From: Bugula neritina
Lineage: Eukaryota > Bryozoa > Gymnolaemata > Cheilostomatida > Bugulidae
Length of the DNA: 64,000 bases
NCBI GenBank assembly: GCA_964035545.1
Contig: OZ037768.1
Location: 11,054,741-11,118,740 of the forward strand
Direction: 5' to 3'
Part shown: positions 11,853 through 22,458 of the stretch, piece after piece
Layout of the letters: every line of letters begins with the position of its first letter
How positions within the stretch are numbered: the first letter of the stretch is position 1
Notes under the pieces: generated by a model
What the model saw: only the letters and a program-made list of their open reading frames with translations
Told to the model about the DNA's origin: nothing
Databases searched by the model: none
Position numbers and translations under genes: made by a program

Positions 11853-11864
11853 GCCGAAATAGCT
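11853..11864 (-). other. Candidate primer-binding site complementary to the 5' end of tRNA-Phe
   Basis: Directly beside the 5' LTR. The plus strand reads GCCGAAATAGCT, identical to nucleotides 1-12 of conserved animal tRNA-Phe(GAA), so the element RNA would pair with that segment. The usual TGG, complement of the CCA tail, is absent. The match ends exactly at the LTR border. Priming would need a tRNA cut after about position 12, by analogy with the tRNA-half primer of copia. Confidence 0.55.
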
Positions 11865-12274
11865 TGTTACCTGCAAGTGCAAATTAATATGAGAGTCAAA
11901 CTCAAAACAAATAACGGAGACTAGCAGTAACTTATAATAATGATTATAATAATAATTATAATAATAATACGAATAATAATATATCGACAGCCCCAAGCTG
12001 TCACCGTGACCTCCAAACCACCCCTTAGTCACCCCAATCTCCACCCGTGATCTGCCCAGCAAATCACCGTATTCGCCCAGAATACAATGACCAGAAACTT
12101 GAATTTGCTAAACTCTCTAATAGATATAAACGTTCTCAGTCCAACACTGTCACACGATTGATAGAGGCTTTTATTTCGCAGCGCAGCACGAGGAGAAGTC
12201 CTTGACCCCTGCTGTGTACCTAAGCACTCTATCTTGCTGCGCCGCTAACGGCATCGGCATACTTACAGCCCACA
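11865..12274 (-). repeat. 5' LTR of the retrotransposon
   Basis: 410 bp, the same as 6972-7381 by eye. It begins TGTGGG and ends GTAACA on the element strand. The inner side is followed by the primer-binding site and a leader at 11729-11852 rich in AAT triplets. Confidence 0.95.
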
Positions 12275-12985
12275 TACTATTAATCAAAAAATGTCATAAT
12301 GATTTAGATAAAGATTATATTCATGATCATATTGATAATGATACCAATAATAAAGTATTAAATATTTATATTTAATTTTATAACATCAACTATAATATTG
12401 AAAGTATCATTATAATTATTATAGTAAAATTAAATATAGAAATAAATAATTATCAGTATCACTATCATCATGATCATGACAATTTTTAATACTAAATTTT
12501 ATAATACTGAACTTGATAGTAAAAATTAAACTACAAATCAAATGCATGATAATTAATAATAAATTATTAATATTATTATAAAAAAGAGTTTATTCCTTGA
12601 CTAAAAATCATTAAACCAAAGTGAAAGTCAAAGTGAAAATGCGGTTAGATTTTTGCTACATCTGTTTTCAATTTTAATTGCATTGGTACTACTATTTCAA
12701 TTTGTATCATTATGATTATCATAAATCATGACCATTATCATTATGATTATGATTATCATTATCATAATGATTATCATAATTATTATGATTATAATTATAT
12801 TTAATTTTATATTAATATTAATAATATTATATTTATTATTCATATTGATTTTGAATACTAGGAATAATTTCAACGTGCATTTTAAAAACATTTTCTAATT
12901 ACAGTTGTCATAATCGCTATAGTCATAATTTAAATGATTACAATAATGAATTTAATATTAATAAATATAATCATAATGATAGCGA
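12275..12985. repeat. Cryptic AT-rich triplet (RNY-type) tract
   Basis: Long run of ATT, AAT, GAT, ATC, CAT and AGT-like triplets that keep purine-N-pyrimidine phase for stretches and switch phase often. It is the right part of the tract into which the LTR element inserted; the left part is near 6830-6971. Open frames here are compositional and not genes. Confidence 0.6.
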
Positions 12986-13281
12986 CACTGTCTGAAAAGA
13001 TTTTAATGCTTGCCCATAAAAGGGAATGTGTGAGTCAATCTGTTTCCACGCGCCGAGGAAATGTAGTAGCCTTTGCGACAAGGTTTATTTTTATTAGTGA
13101 AGATTTTGAATGTTTCTAACTACAATACTTAGCTGCGCTGCGTAATACTCAAGCTATGGTAGTCGCTGAGTCGTGCATGATTCATTTGGTTTCCGGGTGA
13201 TTCCCCTAGTAATTTTCACTTCTATGACTAATTCTTTGTTAGAAGTTTTCATATTTACAATTTGCTATTTCACCACTCACC

Positions 13282-13366
13282 TGGAGGGTCGTAACTTTAT
13301 CTTTGCCGAAAGTAATCTGACGAATACATTTTAACATCAATATCAAATCTGAACAACAACGCCAAC
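13282..13366. promoter_or_regulatory. Probable bidirectional promoter of YEATS2 and PDCL3
   Basis: PDCL3 starts translation at 13367 on plus. On minus, sequence ending GACCCTCCAG is followed by a strong donor GTGAGT at 13280-13275. This fits a 5' UTR exon of YEATS2 that would splice to the acceptor before 6477. Only tens of bases would separate the two transcription units. No TATA box is evident. This is inferred from splice motifs; no transcript was seen. Confidence 0.4.
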
Positions 13367-16300
13367 ATGCAGGTAACCGTAATTTAAAATAAAAGTGCAA
13401 TCTATTTTTTGTATAACTAGAAGTTGAGTGAAATTCAAAATGTAAGTATTACTCAAAATGAAAATATAACTGTAAGTGACCATAGTGATAGTTAGAGGTA
13501 TTAGTCTTTTGCAATTACATTTTTTGCTTTAATTTTGAAGTTGTTTTTTGTTTAGTCAGAGTAAATTCCAATCCGTCCCTAAGGCTAAAGCACTATGACT
13601 ATCAGTATCACATTCACATTGAGGTTCACGCTCAATATGACTATAATATTGAAAATAATTATAATTTTTAACTTTATGTTATAAAATATAAGTACTAAAA
13701 TTTCCACCAACTGATATTTTAGATGATGACTATTAGTATTATTATAACTGTGGTCATATTGATATTGTTGAACTTGATTGTGATAATAATTATAATTATT
13801 ATGCCAATAATCCGCCTAACGCTAATGGGCATGGCTTCATAGATATTAGGAGTAAGTCTACAGTTATAGTTTTTGTTATTAGTTGTGTCACAGCTTTCGC
13901 TTAAGCTAGTAGCCTACCATCAACTTGGTCTCATGACTAGGTTAAAATAGACAACCATAGAACTTTCTATCAATCTGCTCCCTGACCTTAACAGAGCTAT
14001 TTTCTCAGTATTTTTTTGCTTTAGTTGTAATTACTATTGGTATTGATTCTGCACAGTCTGTAATTTCCATGTAACCCAATTGATCCAATTACTATGAGGG
14101 AAATATTTTGCTGAGGTTCTGCACTTGTGGGTCAATTCCAATTTTAGATCCTGATGTTACGTCTTTTTAAAAAAAGTTTTTCTTTTACCCATTAATCACT
14201 AGAAATAGCTTTATTGATGATCACCATTTCTGAATTACACTCATCTAGTACCAGAATATCAGACCTCATGGCCTTGATGACTTTGTTGGTGTTTATGTTG
14301 AAGTTCGACAAGGTTGTTATGATGTTGCTTTCTGTTGAATGTTTAGCTTGTTAGTCAAACCAATGTTTGCTCCTTTGGAATTTGCAGATTCTACACAACT
14401 TTTAGAAAATCATCAAAGATAAATGGTCATGGCTCATCATATATTCTCTCTGTGCTAGCTTTTCGCACTCACTATGTATTACACATGAATGTAATTAATT
14501 ACAATTACAATTACATGAAAATTTGTCAGTCACAATTATAATTACAGTTAATAAGTAATGTAATTAATTGCAATTACATGGTAATGTAATTAATTACAAT
14601 TAATTTTGTTCTCACAAGGGATAAATATAAGTTATACAATCTCACTTCTGCATCCAACTACCTGGGCAATTTTGACAGTGGAGAACCTCCTTTGTTCCCA
14701 ACAGTGTTATATAGTGTTATACAATGCTACATTGAATTAATCTGAACTTGTTTAGTTGTTATTTAACAGAAGGCATGGTAGGAAAAGCATAAAATTTTTA
14801 GAGATTTAAAAATTTGAAGTGATTGACATGTAATTATAAAGTAATTGTAAAAATCAATCACATTAGATATATAATTAATTACAATTACATTTAATTACTT
14901 GAAGAAATGTAATTAATTACAACCAATTGCAATTACAATTACTCCCAACCCTGTTCAGTATATCACAGTGTTGGTTGATACCATTGTGTAGCTGGCAGGG
15001 TTGGGGTCAATTGCATGTGAATGTAATTAATTACAATTACATAAAAATTTGTCAATTACAATTATAATTACAGTTAAAAAGTATTGTAATTAATTACAAT
15101 TACAATTACTTTTGTTCTCACAAAGGATACATAGAAGTTATACAATCTCACTTCTAGGGTCCAACTACTAGGGGCAATTTTGACAGTGGTGAACCTCCTT
15201 GGTTCTCAACAATGATACTATACTACCTTGATTTAATCTGAACTTGTTATTTGACAGTAGGCATGGTAGGAAAAGTATGAAATTTTTAAGATTTCAAAGT
15301 TTGAAGTAATTGACTTGTAATTATAAAGTGATAGTAAAAATCGATTACATTAGATATGTAATAATTACAATTACAATTACATTCATATACATCAATTACA
15401 AATTACATTCAATTACTTGAGAAAATGTAATTAATTACAACCAATTACAATTACAAAATACAATTACCCCAATCCTGGTAGCTGGAAAGCTCCTAATTTA
15501 ATGCCTACTTTGTAAAAAAAACTGAGGGTAATAGTGGCAGTTCACTTGAGTTGCGTATCATAATTAAGATTTACTCTAAATGCATGTTGAAATGCTGTGC
15601 GTAATGAAATGCAAATACTTATATTCAAATCAACTTGTGTATTTTTATTAGTTACTCTAACAAATTCATTAATGAAAATGGTTACGCCTGTTGATATTTT
15701 GTACAATGCTATGAATTGCTAAAGTTTATCAGAAATTGTCAATGTTCGTAATACAATAATACACATATCAACTGAAAATTGTATTTTAGGACCCTAACGC
15801 TGATACTGAATGGAATGATGTTCTTCGAGCTAAAGGGATTTTACCTCCCAAAGAAAAGGAAGAAATCACCGAAGATGATATTGTTAACATGCTAGAAAAT
15901 ACCATTGAAAAAAAGTAAGTGCCTTTATGATGTACCAAATAGCTGGAGTTTTTCAGTACGTTTCCAAGTAATGCTGTAATGAATTATGTTTGTGATATTC
16001 AGATATTTTTGTGTAGATCCAAGGGAAAAGATTATGATGAAATGAATAAGGATGAGCTTGATGACTTGGAAGATGAAATTGATGATGAAGACGAAAAGAT
16101 GTTTGAAATGTATAGGTGAGAATTCTGCTTTCTGTCGGCTAGTTTTAGTCATAAATACAACTGCAACAATTTTGAAATACCTGTTGTAAGTTGGGTCTAC
16201 ATCACTTCAACTTTTCATAAATAAATTTTGCTGTTTTAACTGTTGTTTTTTGGTGCTAATTAAAACTCTTTGTTGGGATCACATATATGGGTTTGAGTGA

Positions 16301-19300
16301 GTGAATGTTTGTTTTTGAAGCATTTAATACTAGGGTAATAAACATGGGTATGATTTTAAAATAAATTTTATTTAATTATAGAAAAAGAATGTAAAAACCT
16401 TATAATTAATTATTTTGTCTACTTTGTTAAAAACTTTGATTGTATTTCTAAGTACTAAATTTTAACTATAATTAGAGTAGAAGAATATTCTAGATGCGAC
16501 TAGTTTTGGGGTGATGACTCCAAACTTCATTCTATGGACACAGTAAGTGATACCTGTAATTTGGTTTTGCTCATGTTAAATTAAGTATTAGCTTCATCAA
16601 GCATCAGAAATTTTTTTATTTCTTGACTTGTTGAAGTATATTTTAAGTGACTTGGTGTTGACTGTATACTATTACTTAGTGTTCACTGTATGCTGTTACT
16701 TAGTGTTCACTGTATACTGTTACGTAGTGTTCACTGTATACTGTTACTTAGTGTTCACTGTATACTGTTACGTAGTGTTCACTGTATACTGTTACTTACT
16801 GTTCACTGTATACTGTTACGTAGTGTTCACTGTATACTGTTACTTACTGTTCACTGTATACTGTTACGTAGTGTTCACTGTATACTGTTACTTACTGTTC
16901 ACTGTATACTGTTACGTAGTGTTCACTGTATACTATTACTTAGTGTTCACTGTATGCTGTTACTTACTGTTTACTGTATACTGTTACTTACTGTTCACTC
17001 TATACTGTTACTTACTGTTCACTGTATACTGTTACTTACTGTTTACTGTATACTGTTACTTACTGTTCACTCTATACTGTTACTTACTGTTCACTGTATA
17101 CTGTTACTTACTGTTCACTGTATACTGTTACTAGTGTTCACTGTATACTGTTGCTTTAGACGTCAGAGAATGAAGGAAATGATGGAGCAGCAGAAAAAGA
17201 GCTCATTTGGTAGTGTCCTAGAAATTAGCAAAGCTGATTGGGTAGATCAAGTAAACAAAGCTGGGGAGAATGTTTGGGTTATTGTACATGTCTACAGTGA
17301 AGGGTTAGCTACTTTTATGTTTAGTTGCTGATATGTGAATTTATGACTCTTTGATTTTATAGAATTTTTATTGATATTGCAATTGTTATAGAAAGGCTGG
17401 TGTTGCTGTTTTGCAGGTCGGATATGTTTGCTTACCGACATACATGAATTTAAACTATTCTTACTAAAGGTTATTCACAGTGCTGTCAATTTACCAGATC
17501 TTTCATTTTGTGGAAATTAATTCGTTGTGTGATTTGTAGGATACCACTTTGTAAGTTAGTCAATCAACATTTGGTACAGCTGGCTGCTAGATTTCCTACT
17601 ACAAAGTTTGTGAAGGGAAGAGCATCCGTGTGCATACCCAACTATCCAGAGAAGAATGTTCCTACTTTATTCATTTATAGGTGAGTAAGTCATAGCTGAT
17701 CTAAAATTAAGTTTTATGTTATGAACATTTTATGTGATTTAGGCTTTCCAAGACAGTTGCTAAGGTTTTTTATTTTTGTTGCATAATGGCTGAGCTCAAA
17801 ATGTTCACTCATGTGAGTTTATAGTCACTATCTCTGTGAAAAACCTCTGGTGGGAAAGTTTTTTAGTGGACTAAGGACTTTTATCAGATGTGGCACAGGA
17901 GCAATTTTGACCTGAATGCTCTTCCTAAGATCATCAATGGCCTTTACTAGGGTTTGAACACATGACTTCAAGCTTACTAAGCCAAACCCCAAACCCTTAG
18001 ACCACGACTTGAGCTCAAATGTTATAGAGTTAAATATGTTTTTAAGTCAAAGCTGATAACTAGTTTGCTCAGTGTTGATGTCAGACTCATTGGAGTTGTT
18101 AGCTCTTGTTCATGTGAAGCTGTTATACATGCATACTAGGAGTTGTCTCCTTCTCAGCCTCAAGTTATACTAAGTCTAATCTCATTTTCACAATAACTTA
18201 AGGTACTCCACGTGAGTCTATTTTTATAATAAGTATATATACTTGGTGCAAGAATTTAGCTCGCCTGTCTGGAAACATGAATAGGCGTTTATGAGGTAAC
18301 AATCAAACTTAGCTGCGATTGTTGATAGAATAAAAATAGTTGGCTGGTATATTATGTGTACACTGGTGAGTGAATTCTTTGTGGACTGTGATCTAGATGA
18401 TCAGCTATAATTTAACTCAATGTTACCAGCCATTACTGTGCTTCATAAAAATATGCATTCATCAAGCTGATTGAATGGTATAACGAATAATTATTGAGAA
18501 TTTGTTCTGACTCTAGATATGTAACACTATGTAATTGTTTACAGCTTTGTACTATAGTTATTTATTGATTATGCAGAAATGGTGACTTGAAGAAGCAATG
18601 GGTAGGCCCTCATGAGATATTTGGAATGAACTGTAAAGTTGAAGGTAATTATTGTACTATTTGGTTTGCTGGGTTTCACATAACCTAGTGAGTGAAGTTA
18701 TGCGGTATATTCCACTAGGAGCATATTATATGCCATTAAACATCATCATCATTTATATATTAAAATGTGTTTTTATGATTATGTTAAACAGTAATACAAG
18801 TGGCAATTTTTATGAAGTTTTCGAGTGGGAAATTGAAAAAGTAAATTGAATTAAAATGTGTAGTCACCTATTATTGATTAATCTCATAATAATTTAGGGT
18901 TTTACTAGATTCAATATACACCATGTGAATCAGAAAAATAAATTATAAAGAGGGTGTAAAATGCTGTCTGGGTGTATTATGGTGGGTTAAATAATGATAT
19001 TTTTCACACATCCTTGTCTCCTACTAAACACTATGTCAATTAGATAAACATCAAGTTTTCCAATGATACAAAAAGCTCAGTTGGCAGAATACTCTTGAAT
19101 TCTCTCAAATTTGCAGCTAAAATGTTTTGCACTTTTAAGTTGATGGCAAATTTTTCCTTCGTTATTTGGTTACTGCTTACAACTTCTGCAACTTTTGTTT
19201 CAGTTATATTTAATAAAAACCTGTTGCAGGGTCTAGTCTGCAGTTGAAAATGGAATCACTAATTATTATTATATATAAGTATAATATTTAGAAGCATAAA

Positions 19301-19481
19301 ATCAACTTTTCTATACAGCGTCAGTAATTTATTTTATACAGATCTGGAGTGGATGTTTGGACAAGTTGGCGCAGTGCCAACAGAAATGGAAGAAAATCCT
19401 CGACAACAGATCCATGACGTAATGCAATCTAATATCAGAAGTACGACTACTGGTGGAGATGATGACGAAGATGATTGGTGA
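13367..19481 (+). CDS. PDCL3: Phosducin-like protein 3 (7 coding exons)
   Basis: Coding exons: 13367-13372, 15790-15914, 16017-16115, 17160-17303, 17540-17680, 18577-18644, 19342-19481. They join in frame to 240 residues, the usual family length (human 239). Exon 1 codes only Met-Gln. The next exon continues [13 protein letters not shown], then KGILPPKE, a family signature. An acidic N-terminal helical region is followed by a thioredoxin-like domain (about residues 90-210: WVILVHVY-like strand, [27 protein letters not shown]), and the end is acidic (DDDEDDW). The thioredoxin fold has no CXXC redox pair, as expected. PDCL3 is a cytosolic co-chaperone of the CCT chaperonin, acting on actin and tubulin folding. 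Introns carry two hAT MITEs, a 24-bp minisatellite ending at the exon 4 acceptor, and a SINE-like copy. It is convergent with the TLX gene. Confidence 0.95.
13590..13815. repeat. Cryptic AT-rich triplet tract in PDCL3 intron 1
   Basis: Short tract of ACT/ATC/AGT/ATT triplets (CTATCAGTATCACATTCACA and ATGACTATTAGTATTATTAT) like those at 12275, 39340, 40735 and 57320. No coding potential. Confidence 0.45.
14484..14953. mobile_element. hAT-type MITE, copy lacking one end
   Basis: About 470 bp, closely related to the element at 14996-15477. It has the same AATTACAATTAC palindromic ends, TATACAATCTCACTTCT, and the TTTTGACAGTGG..GAACCTCC core. The right terminus CCCAACCCTG is present. The left terminal CAGGGTTGGGG is missing, so it is truncated. 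It lies 42 bp from the complete copy. Confidence 0.75.
14996..15477. mobile_element. hAT-type MITE, complete
   Basis: 482 bp bounded by CAGGGTTGGGG and CCCCAATCCTG, inverted with one mismatch. A perfect 8-bp target duplication GTAGCTGG flanks it (14988-14995 and 15478-15485). CAGGG termini with 8-bp duplications are the hAT superfamily signature. There is no transposase, so it is non-autonomous. Internal AATTAC/GTAATT arrays could fold back extensively. Confidence 0.9.
16655..17152. repeat. 24-bp minisatellite, about 21 copies
   Basis: Unit GTGTTCACTGTATACTGTTA plus CTTA. In the middle of the array CGTA and CTTA variants alternate, giving a 48-bp higher-order repeat (TACGTAG at about 16721, 16769, 16817, 16865, 16913). 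A period divisible by 3 makes long Tyr/Val/Leu-rich open frames that are not genes. The array runs to within about 8 bp of the PDCL3 exon 4 acceptor. Confidence 0.95.
17815..18015 (-). repeat. SINE-like repeat with tRNA-like head
   Basis: In PDCL3 intron 5. In reverse orientation it has a tRNA-like head (plus strand ends GGGTTTGAAC..CCTTAGACCACGACTTGAGC) and the tail shared with the 4283, 31447 and 35709 copies. Diverged but near full length. Confidence 0.65.
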
Positions 19482-19579
19482 ATAACAAGTGCTGTTGCTA
19501 CTTGTCAGGGATCTAGATAATAGGAATATATTAATTAATGGTAGTTTAAGATGATGTAACAGAATAGATAAATTAGAGT

Positions 19580-19585
19580 AATAAA
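19580..19585 (+). terminator. Candidate PDCL3 polyadenylation signal
   Basis: The first AATAAA on the plus strand after the PDCL3 stop codon, about 100 bp downstream. Other AATAAA-like motifs lie near 20040 and 20085. Confidence 0.4.
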
Positions 19586-20149
19586 TTATTCTGTTTAAAA
19601 TATTGGTTCTGTACAAGCCATCAAACTGGGATCAACCATTTTATATAATTACAACAGTTCTCTACTACCTTGTGTATAGCTGCATTAAGTAGATTGTATT
19701 TCAGTTGAATTTTTTATTATACCATACTCATGGTTATACCGAACGGTGTAACATGTGCTTTGTATGGTACTTCCTATTAGCACTCGCTATATTGTTAACC
19801 AATAGTAAATATCATTTTATAGCGGTTGTGATGTCATATCCTTTAAGTGACATGATGCCTGTTATAAACATGGATCTCAAATTTGTTAATGATTGGTTCG
19901 TAAATTAGTCAGATCCTTTTCAGTCTTGTACCTCAAAGTTTAGAGTGAGTTGTTACTAGATGCATGTATATGTAGTTCTTCATTATTGCTATAATTTTAA
20001 CCTCATATTTATTCATCAGAATACAGTCATGGAATCAGAAATAAACAAAAGATTAATTTTAAACATATGGTGTTGAACTGTAAATAAAAATAAATTTATG
20101 TATCAAATAACCTTGCGTTATGTATTAGAATGTTGGTGTGAGGTGCTGC

Positions 20150-22458
20150 TTATGTTGGTAAGCTTGCAGATGCAGATAGCACTGGGTTTGGAACATGCGC
20201 TGTAATCAGTGATGGCCATAAAACAGCAGCATTGGCAGCATGCACTGCAGCAGCATTCTGCTGCATCTTTAGTATATACTTGGTGGCAGCGTTTCTCTCT
20301 GCTTCTCTCTCTTCAGCAGTCTGGCGCCTAAAGTTGGTTAAAAGGAAAGTTTATGTACGATTATGTGTAGTTTATATTAAGTTATTATTGGTGAACATTT
20401 ATTATGCCTGCTGAACTTGACTTAATCTTAAATATTATTTCAACTTTAAATGAACTATTTATATTAACATGACTATAATGATTATAAATAGTAACCAGAA
20501 AACCATGTATTGTAAAAGTATAATAATAGTCACAAATCAGCGTATAACTGTAGCATGATATTGTAAAAAAGTTTAACTTTTCATTATCCATGAATCCAAC
20601 AAACCTCCATTTGGTTCTTCTGTTCTGGAACCAGGTCTTCACCTGTGAATCTGTTAAATGGAGATGCTTGGCTAGTCTCAGCCTTTCTGTTGATGCCAGG
20701 TATTTCTGTCCCAAGAATCTTGCCTCTAGCTCGGCTATTTGTTCTCTGTTAAAGGTAGTTCTTGGTTTCTTCCGTTTTGGTGGCGTTCTGTTGGAATAAG
20801 GATGGCCTACCCTCCTGTATTCACCTGCTGATGAATGAAAAAGTTTTTTTATAATAATAGAATTACCTAAAATAATCAAAAATTAAGGTTTGATTTTTTT
20901 GATGAAACTAAAAGCAGTTTGTTAAATAGTGTGATGAGTGCACATTTGTCTAAATTTATGCTTTAAAAAATTGTTAGTGAAAAATGTTGATACAAATAGC
21001 TAATATTGAAATAGCATTTCAATATTTTTGCTACATGCTTGTTGAGCATTTAATTAGTATCAATATATCATATTTATTATCCCAGTTTATACCAATTGGT
21101 CATTCATATATGCTATAACTTGCACTATGTTAAACTGAATCCTTTCAAATGTTATGCAAATAATTATGTTAAATTGTGAAATCTAGAGTTAGAAACATTT
21201 TGTAGAAATAAGTATTGAAATATTTTCCTGAGCTTGCAGCTAGTTCAATACCCAGAGGTGAAATCTAACCATTCCTATATTCTATGATTAAAATTGTAAC
21301 TCGCATAAATATCTCTAAGTCAATTATGCCTTAATTCGTAGAATTTTTAAATTTTTGAAGCATTAATACAAAAAATATTTAAATTTTCAGAATTAAATAC
21401 AAATGGTTTTAGACAGCGAATGGGAAACTACAAGAATTGGGTCTTTGCCTGGCAAGTCATAGAATCTCCGGTATTAGCTGTAGTTTTCAATACTTGTAAG
21501 ATTCAATCATCAACAAATAAGCTTATGCAATGGATATTTTAAAACTTCATATAAGCGACATATAATATAATTAAACAAGATTGAGCTGCTAAGGGTTTGA
21601 AATACTGTGCTTACCACTACATAACTAAATGGGTTTCTTTTTTTATATTTATACATATAATTCATTTTATATTGTGTACTGTGGTTTGATACATTAGTAA
21701 ATTTATGGTAATTACAGTTCAGATTTAGCTCATCTATTGGGTTGGATGTTAGCCTGCTTTTTTAACTAGGAGCTACATGCTACAGATGATCATTAATAGA
21801 ACTAAAGTGATTAATTTTTTTTCAAGTTTTTTGCCTAAATCGGGATGCAAGTGTAAAGGTAAAGTACTTATTACTCACTGTAAGTGTTGGGTCGAAATTT
21901 ATCTAAGGATTTAAGAAGCAGGTTTTGTGTTGTATAGTCTGACATTAATGACAAAGGTGATGCTGCTACAGCCATCGGTATCGCTGCTCGTGTATGTTTA
22001 ATTTGGTCGCTGCTATCTTTGTCTAAACAGCATGAGGGCTCCTTTTCTCTGATGTCAGTATCCGACTTGAGATTGATCCCATTCGATAGGTCAGTACCCT
22101 GTAAATGATCGGAGGAATGGCATTTTACAACAGGTTCTCTGAGTGAATGACATTCTCCAACAGTCTCTTCAAATAGTTGGCATTTTCTTACCACCAGGTC
22201 AGCTCCATGACATTTATTCATAGGCTCCTTGTTGCCATTTTTAGCTGCTCCATGTTTGCCCTTTTCACTCTCATCACTTGTATCTTCACTATCGCGTCTT
22301 ATTTGTTGGAACGCAGATTTGAATCTTCGTTTACTAATTTTGCAAAAGTTTGGTAGCAATCTGTGTGGTCGGTTTCTTCCCAGAATACTCGAGATGCCAA
22401 ATGAGAGTTTAGGCTTGTCTGTACTCTTGATGAGTTCACTTGTTTCTGTGTCCGACAT
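20150..22458 (-). CDS. TLX: TLX-family homeobox transcription factor (3 coding exons)
   Basis: Exons 22458-21879, 20824-20605 and 20327-20150 join in frame to 325 residues. The homeodomain is split by intron 2 right after TKWR. It starts [19 protein letters not shown] and its recognition helix is [20 protein letters not shown]. Thr at homeodomain position 47 (VKTWF instead of VKIWF) and the following [12 protein letters not shown] block are diagnostic of TLX/Hox11 and fly C15. Near the N-terminus, [11 protein letters not shown] (about 18-28) matches the Eh1-like Groucho/TLE-binding motif of TLX proteins. The C-terminal tail is Ala/Asn-rich. Nuclear, sequence-specific DNA binding; family roles are in neural and appendage patterning. 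An AATAAA on the minus strand lies at 20013-20008. Convergent with PDCL3. Confidence 0.92.

Larger units (their letters stand above)
6972..12274 (-). mobile_element. Complete Ty3/gypsy-type LTR retrotransposon
   Basis: Element of 5303 bp on the minus strand. Two 410-bp LTRs (11865-12274 is 5', 6972-7381 is 3') start TG and end CA on the element strand. I find no difference between them by eye. A perfect 5-bp target duplication TACTA flanks the element (6967-6971 and 12275-12279). Next to the 3' LTR is a purine tract (GGGGAGA on the element strand). Gag and Pol reading frames are both open. Domain order PR-RT-RNaseH-IN places it in Ty3/gypsy (Metaviridae), not Ty1/copia. It lies in AT-rich triplet-repeat DNA, probably inside the first, untranslated intron of YEATS2. 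Identical LTRs and intact frames mean a very recent insertion, so it is possibly still active or polymorphic. I cannot assign it to a named clade. Confidence 0.95.

Noticed and set aside
11844-11860. Resemblance of the primer-binding site region to the 5' end of U6 snRNA (TTCGGCAGCA)
   Set aside because: Only 10 bases and in the same sense as the element RNA, so U6 could not prime; the tRNA-Phe complement is longer and ends at the LTR border.
16628-17331. Long Tyr/Val/Leu-rich open frames of 168 and 213 codons
   Set aside because: They are translations of the 24-bp minisatellite; the second only continues into genuine PDCL3 exon 4.
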